A stretch of DNA of 64,000 bases, from contig JAKCPI010002469.1 of the NCBI GenBank assembly GCA_023213315.1, positions 1 to 64,000 on the forward strand. Direction: 5' to 3'. Numbering within the stretch: the stretch's first letter is position 1; each line of letters begins with the position of its first letter. Below the pieces are notes generated by a model. That model made no database searches and had not been told where the DNA came from. It was given only the letters and a program-made list of their open reading frames with translations. Of the stretch, positions 43,361 through 53,789 are shown in pieces. The position numbers were made by a program, and so were the translations under genes. The stretch comes from Euborellia annulipes. Lineage: Eukaryota; Arthropoda; Insecta; Dermaptera; Anisolabididae.

Positions 43361-43823
43361 AAAAAAATCTGGTGTGACTGGTCGCAAACAAAATCGTTTG
43401 AGCGAATTTTGAGAAAATCGAAAAAACTGAAAAAGTACATCAGTAAAGTAATAGTACTTTTTGGCCTGTTTTGTTCAAACGCTTATTTTCACGACTTTGG
43501 AGGGTTAAATATAAAATTTCAATCTCTTAGCTCATTTCCTTCATGTTTAAAAATGTCCACACAGACATACAGATATACATACACACAGACTGATTCGAAA
43601 AAACTGAAAAAGCACCTAAGTAAAGTACTAGTATTTTTTGGCCGATTTTTTCTAAAGCTTATTTTAACTATCCAGGAGGGATAATAGAAAATAAAACCAC
43701 TTTTTGGACTCAGGGGACATCAAAACGTATAATCATCAAAATATCGATATCGAATGTTTGACATGATCGCAATACTTTCTCTCTATATATTATTATATAC
43801 ATATATAGGCAAGAGAAAGTAAA
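43361..43823 (+). mobile_element. DHE copy with deletion and internal duplication
   Basis: The 5' hairpin is cut after TCTGGTGTGACTGGTCGCA and joined to AACAAAATCGTTTGAGCG. The GAAAAAACTGAAAAAGTACA / AGTAAAGTAATAGTAC core occurs at about 43425 and a second core copy (AAAGTACTAGTATTTTTTGG) at about 43625. It ends in the 3' hairpin and GCAAGAGAAAGTAAAC. Confidence 0.8.
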
Positions 43824-44490
43824 CAAATAGTTGATTTATTAATTTTAATCAAAATAGTTAATAATTTTTAGAAATTCGAAAAAACTAAAAAAATACAGTG
43901 AAGGACAATATCAAGTCCCACCCATGAGTTTTCTACTTGTGATTATTTCATTGTTTTTAAATAAAATATATATATTTTAATTGAAACTTTCATGGTAAAA
44001 CCTAGAAAATTTCCAATAAAGATTTTCATTTTCTTTTATAAAAACAATGAAATAATCACAAGTAGAAAACGCATGGGTGGGACTTGATATTGACCCTCAC
44101 TATACATCAGTAAAGTGTTCTTCAAACAATTTTCACGAAAAAAATTACTAATACCCTTTTTAAAGAGCATCTAAAAAATAGTTAATTTATGAACTCTAAT
44201 CAAAATCGTTAGACCAAATTTTGAGAAATAAAAAAAAACTGAAAAAGTACCTCAGCAAAGTACTAGTATTTTTTGGCTGAAAAGTTGTTCAAAAGCTTAT
44301 TTTAACTGTCCAGGAGGGTGCCTAACTTAAATATACAATTTCAACCTCGTAGCTCATTTCCTTCATGCTCATCGTCATACATAGACATGCAGACCAGGCG
44401 ACCTCAAAACGTGTATATCCATCAAAATATCGTCATGATCGCAATACTTCCTCACTATATAGGTTTATATAGGGTAAGAGAAAGTAAAAT
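43824..44490 (+). mobile_element. DHE copy, 5' truncated, with nested MITE
   Basis: It starts inside the element (ATAGTTGATTTATTAATTTT) and carries the TA-flanked MITE at 43896-44102. It continues with GAGCATCTAAAAAATAGTTA, AAAGTACTAGTATTTTTTGG and GACCTCAAAACGTGTATATC to the 3' hairpin and GGTAAGAGAAAGTAAAAT. It lies head-to-tail directly after the previous copy. Confidence 0.78.
43896..44102. mobile_element. TA-flanked MITE, 207 bp, inside a DHE
   Basis: Left CAGTGAAGGACAATATCAAG, TCCCACCCATG; right CATGGGTGGGACTTGATATT, GACCCTCACTA. TA lies on both sides (43894-43895, 44103-44104). The target is the AAAAAGTACATCAG stretch of DHE. The TA target and CAGTG ends suggest Tc1/mariner mobilisation. 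Long arms, about 70 bp loop. A worn relative lies at 52450-52672. Confidence 0.88.
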
Positions 44491-45212
44491 CAATGAAACT
44501 TTTACTTAATTCATTATTAAAAAGCCAAATGCTCACGAGCGAGGCCAATAAGTAGAAAGAGAAAAAAATATTTTTTTAATGACGATATTATAATTTGAAT
44601 CTGTTATAACGAAACGACCATTTCATTTCATAATCGTAACACGTAAATCATTAAATCGTTTTGTTAATGGCTCAAATCTACACTATTTATAAATATATAA
44701 ATATATTAATTTAACTTGCAACAATTTGAGTGATTTAAATGCTAATTATCTGCATAAATAATTAATTCACTAATTGGATTACCATGTATTTTAAATGCAA
44801 AATCTGGGATTTTTAAAATTTAATTCCCTTTCTACAAAGGGAGTTTTTTTTTTTATAAGAGCACACATACATTTACACACCAATAGCTCGAAATAAAAGT
44901 TAAGTGAAGAAACCATCAAAATGGCCTGAGTAGTTGAAAAAATATGATAGGGAACAAGATTCCCGACAAGTTCAGATAAATAGAGAGTAGAAGCCTGCGG
45001 ATTTTTTTAATATATAAAAGACACTGAAAAATTGATCACTAGGGAGCTATACAAGAGCTTCTAAAAAAAAGGGTTTATTTAAATATAGGCATATTATTCG
45101 TTTTGCTATAAAATGAACATAACTTTTTCATTAACAAAACAATTTAAAAAATTATGTTTTTAAAATTCTAAAAAAAAAGAAATTATTATTTTAATTATTG
45201 GACAGACGATAT
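44491..45212. other. AT-rich, no gene seen
   Basis: No feature beyond A/T runs. Confidence 0.45.
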
Positions 45213-46040
45213 GTTCGCACAGCACACAACTTTCTCTTACCTTTGGTCAGGGGCGTATATAAGGGGGGGCCGAGGGCCCCCCCCCCCGAAATTTCCCAAA
45301 CACATATACATATATAGGGATATACAGACATCAGCGCAACAAATTTTTCCGCAGGATGGAAAACTTTGATTCCGCAAAAGAAAAAATGTTCCGCAAAAAA
45401 TTTCGTGTGAAAAAAATTTAGTTTCTTAAAAAAAAATTTTCCGCAGAAAAATTTTTGAGTTCGGCCGCCCCCCCCCCCCCCGAAAAAAATTTCTATATCT
45501 CCCCTGCCTTTGGTATACCAGATTTTTTGTGACGACATATATTTAATTTCCGCCGATATAAGAAATCAAGATATAAAATTTATAAATATGGGAAAATATT
45601 TATATTTTGTTACCATGGCAACCATTTCTACTATCTTTCCTATGAAGTACAAGAGTAAAGTGTGCTTCAAATAATTTTGAGAACATCTAAAAAATAATTT
45701 TAATCAAAATCGTTATGAGCGAATTTTGAGAAATTCGAAAAAAACTGAAAAAGTACATCAGTAAAGTACTAGTTCTCTTTGACCGATTTTGTTCAAAAGC
45801 TTCGTGTCACGTGCCAGGGGGATGTCTAACTTAAATATAAAATATCAACTTCCTAGCTCTTGTCGTTCTTGAGATATTTTGTTCACAGACATACAAAGCA
45901 GACCATTTTGCGAAAACCACTTTTTTGGACTTAGGGGACCTCAAAAAGTGTAAAAATTTTTTGACATGAATCCAATACTTTCTCTCTATATAAACTATAT
46001 GTATATTAACATAAACATATAGGTAAGAGAAAGTAAAAAT
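45213..46040 (+). mobile_element. DHE copy with hAT insertion in its 5' hairpin
   Basis: GTTCGCACAGCACACAACTT, TCTCTTACC is interrupted by the hAT element at 45248-45506, then ATACCAGATTTTTTGTG resumes. GTTACCATGGCAACCATTTC, CAGTAAAGTACTAGTTCTCT, GACCTCAAAAAGTG and the 3' hairpin follow. It is tail-to-tail with the next copy. Confidence 0.85.
45248..45506. mobile_element. hAT-type MITE, 259 bp
   Basis: Left end CAGGGGCGTATATAAGGGGG, right end TTTCTATATCTCCCCTG. It is flanked by a perfect 8-bp duplication CCTTTGGT (45240-45247, 45507-45514). The G-run and C-run inner borders and TTCCGCAAAAGAAAAAATG words link it to the elements at 4338 and 16615. Confidence 0.92.
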
Positions 46041-46065
46041 TATAATTTCTAAAAGCGAAATAATC

Positions 46066-46846
46066 TTTTTACTTTCTCTTGCCTCTATATATATGTTAGT
46101 ATATATAGAGAGAGAAAGTGTTGGATTCATGTCAAAAATTCGATGTCGAGGTTTTGATGGATAAACACGTTTTGAGGTCCCCTGAATCCAAAAAAGTGGT
46201 TTTCGCGACATGGTCTGTCTGTGTGTCTGTGTGTGTGTCTGTGAACAAAATATCTCAAGAACGAAAAGAGCTAGGAGGTTGAAATTTTATATTTAAGTTA
46301 GGCACCCCCATGGGACGTGACACGAAGCTTTTGAACAAAATCGACCAAAGAGTACTAGTACTTTACTGATGCACTTTTTCAGTTTTTTTTTTTCGATTTT
46401 CTCTAAATTCGTTCCAACGATTTTTTTTTTAATTCAAAAATCAATTATTTTTTAGATTCTCTATAAAATGTATATTCTCATTTTGTCATTGAAATCTTCT
46501 GAAGACCACTTTACTCTTGTACTCCATAGAAAAGATAGGAGAAATCGTTGCCATGGTAACAAAATATAAATATTTTGCCATACTTATAAATTTTACATCT
46601 TATATACATGGAGAGAGGTCTCTCTTCATGTATATATACTTTGTATCTAAATACATTAAAATTTATTATTATTATTATTATTATAATTATTATTAAATTT
46701 TACATCTTGAAAATCGAATGTACCTGTCTGAAACTAAATACATGTCGACACAAAAAATCTCGTGTGACAAGCACAGAACACAACTTTCGATTACCGAAGG
46801 TAAGAGAAAGTTGTGTGCTGTGCGCCAGTCACTCCAGATTTTTTTC
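46066..46846 (-). mobile_element. DHE copy, nearly complete short form
   Basis: Inverted order: 3' hairpin (ACTTTCTCTTGCCTC), TTGGATTCATGTCAAAAATT, GTGGTTTTCGCGACATGGTC, a TGTCTGTG microsatellite (46208-46245), GAGTACTAGTACTTTACTGA core, TTGCCATGGTAACAAAATAT, a (TTA)n run at 46664-46695 and the 5' hairpin (CTTTCGATTACCGAAGGTAA ... CTCCAGATTTTTTT). Confidence 0.9.
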
Positions 46847-47151
46847 TCTATAAGTCGCATTTCTGTTCGGTATATATTTATTTGACTTAGTGAACTTAAT
46901 AATCATCAACTCAGCCTTATTACCTCTCTTAATTAAATTTTTAATAACTGTGTTTTTTTTTACCTTGTACTATTATTAGATAAGTACATAAAAAAAGTTT
47001 AGAATCTCTCTTTAGGATGTCTCGATATTTATTGGTACAAGTTTGCAACAATTTCCATAAAGTAAAGTAAAAAATTTTTTTCGATCCAAAAGAAAAAAAA
47101 AAAGACCGAAATAAGACCTAATCAAAGTTTAAATTATATAACTTTTGTTCT
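46847..47151. other. No gene seen
   Basis: AT-rich spacer between DHE copies. Confidence 0.45.
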
Positions 47152-47293
47152 AAAAATGTGGTGTGACTGGTCGCACATCACATAACTTTCTCTCGGGTAA
47201 TTGAAAATTGTGGTCTGTACTTGTCACACCACATTTTTGTGACACCATATAACTATTGCTCCTAACTTTACTATGAAGTACACGAGTAAAAAA
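47152..47293 (+). mobile_element. DHE 5'-end fragment with internal deletion
   Basis: AAAAATGTGGTGTGACTGGT ... TTGTCACACCACATTTTTGT hairpin, in which both strands carry TGTGG/CCACA instead of TCTGG/CCAGA. This paired change keeps the stem. It then jumps to TTACTATGAAGTACACGAGT. Confidence 0.75.
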
Positions 47294-47984
47294 TTCACTC
47301 AGGGCCTCATATCTTGTGACCACGAGTTACCCGAACTAGACTGACATTTTTCTCCATTCCCACTTCTTTTTTATACCAGATTTTTCTTCTCATCTCTTCC
47401 CCTATCAGGCCACGCGACGGGTCGATTCCCACGGTCGTGTTTTTATAATTAAATATGCCTACCTTTCATAAGGGTAACATGCCGACCCCGCATCGCCAGA
47501 TTAATGGCTAATTGAAGAAGCTATTGTAATTTTAATGATTTGTAATAGTTAAAAAAAATTTTATTATGTGATTGGAAACTAAATATTCAAATACTTTAAA
47601 TTAAAAGAGAGATCTCTAAATAAAGGGCAGACAGGAATAGTTTGATTTAAAAATATTACACATGGACATGAATTACATGTAAAAAAAATTTATTAAGTAC
47701 CAATATAAATTTATATTCGTACACCGTAGGTGGGTCGCGCAACTAGTTAATTAAAAAATTTGCAAGTTTTGCAACTGCATTGCTTATTTATTTTATTCGG
47801 AGAGAAAATAGAGATAAATAAATTTTTTTACCTATTGGAATTATTAAAAAAAGAAAATATTTTAAAATACTTTTTTACTTGAAATGGGAAATGAAATATG
47901 AATCCCTTTGAGCTCACACACACTGAGACACTCTTCACACAGACGAATATATATTTGTACATGGTTTTATTCTTGTTTCGACAG
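47294..47984. other. No gene seen; lies upstream of the possible gene
   Basis: Contains the CACGAGTTACCCGAACTAGA module (47320) and some richer patches (47400-47520). No promoter element is convincing. Confidence 0.35.
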
Positions 47985-48104
47985 GTTGAGAGCTGCTTCA
48001 GTCCTGGCTACCTTTTGTGTGCGAGTTAGTAAGGCGTGAGAGCCGACCTAGTTCGCATCTCTAATCCGCGCTGCTCGGCTTTATTTCCACAACTCCTTCG
48101 TTTG
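47985..48104 (+). other. Possible 5' non-coding exon 1
   Basis: A 120-bp stretch of clearly higher GC, preceded by a pyrimidine-rich tract ending TTTCGACAG and followed by a consensus donor TTTG|GTAAGT. All three frames contain stops, so it would be untranslated. TTCAGTCC at 47998 is also a good initiator word, so transcription could start inside it instead. Confidence 0.4.
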
Positions 48105-48407
48105 GTAAGTAACTCTTGACATTTTTACTATTCTAATTCATTTTTAAATTATATATATGCTGATATATGAATTTTTGAAAAATTCAAACAGTTAGTTATT
48201 AAAAATATGACGAAATGATTTCATTTCATTCAAAGCACATTTACTCTAATACAAAGATTTTGGTTTTACTTCGGGTTATTATTTGGCGAATTAATTAATC
48301 AATCAAGCTTTTCTCTTAATAAAAAACGATTAGGCTCGCTTTTTCTTCTAAGGATTAGAGTTTAAGATATCTTAAAACAAAATAAAAATTAATAAAGGTT
48401 GTGTAGA

Positions 48408-48612
48408 AGCAGATGCAGCCAAGAAATAATTCTCTGAATTCTTTACCATTTAGCTGGAAACGTATCGGTGCATTTATTATGCTCCATCTTCAGTCTTTTA
48501 AACATATACTTTAAATATAGCCTACATCAGAGGACTGAAGATAATAAATGCACCGAAACCTTTCCAGCTAATTAATAAGCATTCAGAGTATTATTTCTTG
48601 ACTGCATCTTTC
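48408..48612. mobile_element. Short foldback inside a putative intron
   Basis: AGATGCAGCCAAGAAATAAT, CATTTAGCTGGAAACGTATC, GGTGCATTTATTAT and CTTCAGTC on the left pair with GACTGAAGATAATAAATGCA, CCGAAACCTTTCCAGCTAAT, ATTATTTCTTGACTGCATCT on the right. Both arms hold the ribozyme-like motif (minus 48463-48493, plus 48535-48558). Confidence 0.83.
48463..48493 (-). ncRNA. Hammerhead-like core in foldback arm
   Basis: Minus strand: CTGAAGA, T, GGAGCAT - AATAA - ATGCACC, then GATACG. The stem pairs GG and GCAT with ATGC and CC around one A/A mismatch. The GAAA box is GATA here. The other arm has GAAA but a deleted stem (CTGAAGATAATAAATGCACC, GAAACC). Confidence 0.4.
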
Positions 48613-48678
48613 GATAGATATCCAGTGCCTGCACATCAATAATTAATACATTTTTTTTTTTTTTTTACTTTTTTTTAG

Positions 48679-48829
48679 AAATCTTCTAATCGCGTTTGTA
48701 AAGTGTGTTCATAAATCCAAGTGGTTCGAGACGTACTTGAAGAAGGCTGCAAGGGGGATCGACTAAGTCATCAAGGCAGTCACTACAGCTGATTCCAGAG
48801 CTACATTAAAAGTCTGTATGAATTATTAT
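48679..48829 (+). other. Possible 5' non-coding exon 2
   Basis: A long poly-T tract ending in TTTTTTTTAG at 48678 gives a strong acceptor; ATTATTAT|GTGAGC at 48829/48830 gives a donor. The sequence is richer than its flanks. One frame is open except for a single TAA (it contains FVKCVHKSKWFETYLKKAA), which could hint at a decayed coding exon. If exon 2 is spliced to 49876, an in-frame stop lies just before the proposed ATG. Confidence 0.3.
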
Positions 48830-49440
48830 GTGAGCGTAGAGTGAATAGATATAAGATTTTCAAAATTTTATTTAAATTTTCATAATACGGCTTATATTTA
48901 GAATATTTTGATTAGGTGCATGGATAGGATGCAATTCTCCCATTTCAGAGTCCCTTATTTAAGATAGTTTAAGATTTAATTTCAAAATTTTCAAAATAAA
49001 AATTAATTCTTTTACAAAATTTATTTCATTTTTTTTTTATTTTAAATTACTTTTAAATAATTTTTATAATTTACATAAATTCAAAATTTTTTTAAATAAT
49101 ATTTCGAAATAGAATAGTTTTTTATTTTGCAATGCCCAAATGCGGACTCAGGAAGGCTGATTCTCACAGTAGTGGATGGATGAATTTTCACTGTGCAAAA
49201 GGTATAGCGATTGTTGGTAAATAGGTTGATCATGCACATGTAATTAATTCTCCCATCCATTGCCAACGCGGGATCAGCATCATCATGAGACAATTCAATT
49301 GTGCATGTGTTTTTATTTAAGCTCTTATTATACAATATAAGATTAGGATTTAAGTTTTGCGTGTAAGGGGATCTATCTCTATCTTTATCTAAGTTAACTA
49401 AGTGAATGTTAGTGTTTAAGAATACACGCAATTCTTAATA

Positions 49441-49875
49441 GATTATCTAGTAATAGTTAGGCTATATACCAGAATTGGGCGCTAAAAAATCTCTACGCTC
49501 ACGTATATAATATTTATGGGGGTTTAGGCCTTCTGTTTCGGAGTTCTCTGACGTTCTCTTGAATAGACGTTCACTTGCGATGAGATTCCTCATACTGGCA
49601 TAGGGTGTTGTTGTTCTTTCCCTTTAGTTAGGCAGGGCTCCCAGTGAGGATTCGATTCGCTTTTGAACTCTATCCAAGGGGGCTAGGAGAATTCCTCTAT
49701 CGTATGTTGCTCTCCTTCTCGCATTTGATTGAAAGAGTGATTCGCTCTTTCACTGAGGCCCGGTGGTCAGTGCTGAGTTCTGGGCCTTGATTGTTTCAGT
49801 AACCGATGGGTTAATGTTCAAGATGTTAGGAGTTCGCATAGGATGTTGTTAGCTTTTAGGGTTCTTTTTTTTCAG
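49441..49875. other. Mixed-composition stretch, transcribed or intronic
   Basis: It is richer than most of the window, with a hairpin GAAAGAGTGATTCGCTCTTTC (about 49731-49751) and several acceptor-like tracts (CCTTGATTGTTTCAG near 49802). No exon chain through it can be fixed by eye. Confidence 0.35.
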
Positions 49876-49876
49876 C

Positions 49877-50347
49877 ATGCGTCTTGAACAACTCCATTCT
49901 GTTACTGAGGTGAGCAATCAAGGGGGTTCTTCAGCATTGTATTTACCGGACTTCCTTCCTAACTCGTGAATTCATATCAGATCAATTATCTCTGTTCTAT
50001 TTTAGCTCGTTAGTAAATGACATTGATTAGGCAGGTGGACAGAGTTTAATTGATCTGATTTGTGTATGTATGAGTGTGTTGCGTGTGTTTCTTTTCCTAT
50101 TTTACGGGCGCGTTTTTCCCGAATCTTTTACGATTATGAAGCTTTATCCGTCTCAAGAAAGAAGATGATCTATATTTTAGAATAAGATGGCCAGCAGTCT
50201 ACAGAGTAAGCTAAAACATTTTAATTAAATATAATGAATCTGATGGACCAATTGTATATTTCTTCTTTTGTTTTAGTGGGGACAGAAATCGACGAGATTC
50301 TTCACGACGTTTATCAACTGAATCTTTTCGCTAGTAACATTAAATGA
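49877..50347 (+). CDS. Possible spliced small ORF, 42 codons
   Basis: Three short exons with good splice words join in one open frame: 49876-49909 (after TTTTTTTTCAG, before GTGAGC), 50181-50205 (after TATATTTTAG, before GTAAGC) and 50277-50347 (after CTTCTTTTGTTTTAG). The frame reads MRLEQLHSVTE, NKMASSLQ, then MGTEIDEILHDVYQLNLF and ASNIK before TGA at 50345. The last intron is 71 bp. AATAAA follows at 50407. The peptide is hydrophilic, without signal peptide or membrane segment, and I do not recognise a family. It could be a micro-protein, the tail of a longer coding sequence whose upstream exons I missed, or a chance chain. The A at -3 of the ATG holds only if exon 2 (48679-48829) is spliced upstream. 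Confidence 0.33.
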
Positions 50348-50406
50348 TCTGGCACGGAACTGACGACATACCCTGTTTTCATAAAACCAATAACATTTCA
50401 ATACAA

Positions 50407-50412
50407 AATAAA
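50407..50412 (+). terminator. Polyadenylation signal AATAAA
   Basis: AATAAA lies 60 bp after the proposed stop codon. In AT-rich DNA this word is common, so it is only supportive. Confidence 0.3.
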
Positions 50413-51424
50413 ATGTCAAACGCCTATATTATAATAAAATAGCAAGAGAAAGAAAACATCATATTTTATAATAACTAGAACTAGTTATATAAAGTGAATT
50501 CAGGGCTTTCTTCAAGCTCCTAATTAAGTCATAAGCTAAACTATCGTGCCTCATAAGTTGCTGCTTTCTTAGTTTTAAAATAAATGAAATTGTAATGTTT
50601 TATATCAAAGAAAAGCGATATCTTGAGTTATGAATTTATTCTAATTGTTAAAATATCAAGATGATTTTGATTTGTTATATCAATTTCACTTTTTCATTTA
50701 GTCAAAAGACGAGTTGAGTGAATCATTGATTTTTACCGTCAGCTGTTGCGGACAAGAATTTCAATTTGTTGCGTTTTAAAAAATTATTTAAAGACTTAAC
50801 TTTATGCAAGATAACAAATAAATTTTTCAATCGTCAGGTGTTAGTTTTTCATTTAGAAAATGTATCATATGAATGATTAATTTTTCACTTGATTTATTCA
50901 CCTCGATTTATCGAATCATGGTAAATAAAATTGGACAGAATTAATTATTAGATGTGCGATGGGAGTTTTAATATTATTTGCCATTTGAAAATAGAACCAT
51001 GAAGAAGAAAAGGGTGAGTGAACTCGGTGTGTGTGCTTTGTGAGTACACGTGGGGGAGGAAGCCAAGTCCCAAAGCAATAAGGAGTTTTTTTTTTTTTTT
51101 TTTGGGACGCTGAGGTACTTTCCTACCTGACCTCCCCTTTGCCACCTCTCAAGTTGCTTTGAGCCCACTGATTCTAGCTTTTTATTTTATATAATAATAT
51201 AAATATTTTAATCGTGGCAAAAATTTATTAATTTACAAAAAAAAAAGAGAAACCTCTCAAAAAATTCATATATATGTTCAAACATCTTTTGAATGTTTGA
51301 TTTATTAATTCCCTTATATTTAACGTTTCAATCTTTAGCTCTAATTGAAACATTTTGAAAAAAAAATAAAAATAAAAACAGTCAAAAATTTCAAAAATTT
51401 GAAACAAATAACCGAGTGTTTTAT
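50413..51424. other. AT-rich, no gene seen
   Basis: A patch 51005-51165 (GTGTGTGCTTTGTGAGTACA, CCAAGTCCCAAAGC) is richer but unrecognised. A T-run of 18 lies at 51087. Confidence 0.4.
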
Positions 51425-51645
51425 TTATATAAATCTTGATTCAGTTAAAAAAAAATTTAATAAATAAAAGATTTTTTATTAATTTTTTTGGTGTCGACGT
51501 TTCGAAGACACATCGGCATAGTCAAAATTCATAATTATTACAAAACTCCTGTAACATTCAATTTGACTGTCCTCGAAATGTCGAATGTAAAAAAATAAAT
51601 AAATAATCTTTTATTTATTTAATTCCTTTTCGCTGAATCCTGATC
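51425..51645. mobile_element. Short foldback with CGAAACGTCGA-type end
   Basis: TCTTGATTCAG, TTTAATAAATAAAAGATTTT on the left against AATCTTTTATTTATTTAATT, CTGAATCCTGA on the right. TGTCGACGTTTCGAAGACAC (51513) and its relative GTCCTCGAAATGTCGAATG lie near the loop. CGACGTTTCG-type words are shared with 16.1, 17.9 and 63.6 kb. Confidence 0.72.
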
Positions 51646-51828
51646 TAATAAATTTCTTGAGTCTACAGCAATCTTTATTTATATACTGTATTTTAACTAA
51701 CTGTATTTCGATTTATTGATATAAATGTGTTGAGTCTAGTCGTGCCAGCAGCGTTTTTCTTGTTTCCGAGTGACGTCATTGCGCGAATCGAACTTGCTCT
51801 ATCGTGTGTAAAGAATTTTCACTTCAAA

Positions 51829-52373
51829 AAATAAAAATCTCTTACCCTTCGGCAAGAGAAAGTTGTGTACTTGTCACACCAGATTTTTTGTGTCGAGAGA
51901 CCTTAGCACTTAAGTTCCAAACTTGACAACGCGATTCATTGATGGCGCTGAGCTACGAATGCTTCCACATCAGTAAAGTGTACTTCAAAGAATTTTCACG
52001 AAAAATTTCACTGATATACTTTTTAAAGATAATCAAAAAAATAGATGATTTATGAATTTTAATTAAAATCTTTGGAGCGGATTTTGAGAAAATCGCAAAA
52101 AAATGAAAAAGCACATCAGTAAAGTACTAGTACTTTTTGGCCGATTTTGTTCAAAAGTTTATTTTAATTGTCTGGAAGGGTATCTAACTTAAATATAAAA
52201 TTTCAACCTTCTATGTCTCTTCGTTCCTGAGATATATTGTTCACAGACACTTACTTTTTTTGAGGCAGGGGACCTCAAAACCTGTATCCATCAAAATCGA
52301 TATTGAATTTTTGACTTTATCCCAATACTTTCTCTCTATATATTTTTTATATAGGGTAAGAGAAAGTAAAAAT
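51829..52373 (+). mobile_element. DHE copy
   Basis: A partial 5' hairpin (ATCTCTTACCCTTCGGCAAG, CTTGTCACACCAGATTTTTT) is followed by GAGCGGATTTTGAGAAAATC, ACATCAGTAAAGTACTAGTA, CTTTTTGGCCGATTTTGTTC and GACCTCAAAACCTG, then the 3' hairpin and GGTAAGAGAAAGTAAAAAT. The left arm of the 5' stem is missing. Confidence 0.85.
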
Positions 52374-52449
52374 AAATATGGTACTTTTTAAAACAAATTT
52401 CATTAAAAAAATAAAATATTTAATTTTTTTGAAGTGAAAACTTATTTAG

Positions 52450-52672
52450 ACAGAGGGGCAAAATTAAAGCATTCCCTATGCGTTTTTTAATGTGATTATT
52501 TTAATGTTATATTGTTTAAAAAAAATTACGAAAAATTTTTAATTGAAACTTTTGTGGTTGAAACTTACCATGTTATATATAAGAGCAATAAATATTTATA
52601 TTTTCTTTTACAAAAACATTAAAATAATTATATTGGGGAGGGGGGGGGTTAATATTGTCACTCGCTCTACAT
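52450..52672. mobile_element. Worn relative of the 207-bp TA MITE
   Basis: CAGAGGGGCAAAATTAAAGC, CTATGCGTTTTTTAATGTGA on the left and TAATATTGTCACTCGCTCTA on the right, with TAATTGAAACTTTTGTGGTT inside, match the element at 43896 in order but with many changes. Confidence 0.65.
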
Positions 52673-53642
52673 AATTTTTAACCTAAATTACATAGTTATA
52701 AAAATTATTTTATTTAGTATTAGAAATCTAGAATTTTTTTAATTAGTAAAAAACGTGCCTATTTTCATTACGGCGCCTGCTTTATATGTTTGCCATATCA
52801 TTCGTTAAACGCCCCCCCCCCCCCTTCCAAATGTTGATCATTTTAATGTTGACATCGGAATACCCGTTTTGCCGAATCTTGGTTTTTATTGCATAATTAA
52901 CGAGATGGTGACTTGGATAAAAGCCACCGTAGATTCATAAAGACTCATAATTTTTTCATCCATTCACATGGGATAAATTTGATGTCACATGTAATTTAAT
53001 TTCCAATGTTAGAAAAGATAACTTTTAATAAAATAATATAAACAATTAATTTAATATTGAGCCAATAACGTTTTCGACGAAAAAAATTTAATATTTATTA
53101 AAGGATAATTCCGTAAATAAAACGGATATGATGGAGTTAATTAAAAACAAACTCTACACAATTCGTATTAAACAGTAAGTTTTACTAAAATATACAAACT
53201 GGAGCCTTATTTACTCTTCCATTTCATTCCCTGTTGTCCTTTCATATAGGGATAAATTTGTATTTAAAAACACGTTTAGACATCCCATTTTATAATATCT
53301 TCTCTGTTAGTTTTAGTTTGTTTCTAATATTCATGCGGTATATCGGTAGCATAGTCACTTTTTTTAAAAACAAATCATTATTATTTTCATATTTTCGCAT
53401 TAAATTTACTTATTTTTTGAAACCATTATCTTCGATCAGATCAGTTGAAAATTCTTCAAAAAATCAGTCTTCGTTTTGTGAACCTTTAAAGAAGAGAATA
53501 AAGTCTGATTTTGTTAAAGGTGTGTCACAAGGCGAATACCCCCCCCCCCCCCTCCCCGAGATTTGAGAAAAATATTTTTTTTTTAAAGTGAAACTTTTAT
53601 TTTATCCCCACAAATTTTTTCGCTCTTCTATCAGCATGTCGC
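52673..53642. other. No gene; C-run hAT scars
   Basis: C-runs at about 52811-52823 and 53539-53552 (CGAATACCCCCC, CTCCCCGAGA) look like hAT inner borders without clear ends. The 110-codon frame at 53234-53566 runs into such a C-run and is not recognised. Confidence 0.4.
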
Positions 53643-53707
53643 GTTACAAGCCGTGACGTCAAAGGCCGTGACGCTACAAGCCATGACGTCACAAGCCGTG
53701 ACGACAA
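53643..53707 (+). repeat. Four-unit tandem repeat with CRE sites
   Basis: About four units of 15-16 bp: GTTACAAGCCGTGACGTCAA, AGGCCGTGACGCTACAAGCC, ATGACGTCACAAGCCGTGAC. Two TGACGTCA octamers are intact. It is GC-rich in AT-rich surroundings. Confidence 0.85.
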
Positions 53708-53789
53708 AAATATGAAAGTTGAAATTTAATATATATGACGAATTATAAAAAAATAATAATTGTGAGATTTTATTAAAATTGATAAAATA

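Noticed and set aside
45191..45538. 115-codon Gly/Phe-rich frame on the minus strand
   Set aside because: It lies across the hAT MITE and its G/C runs; the sequence is fully explained by the element.
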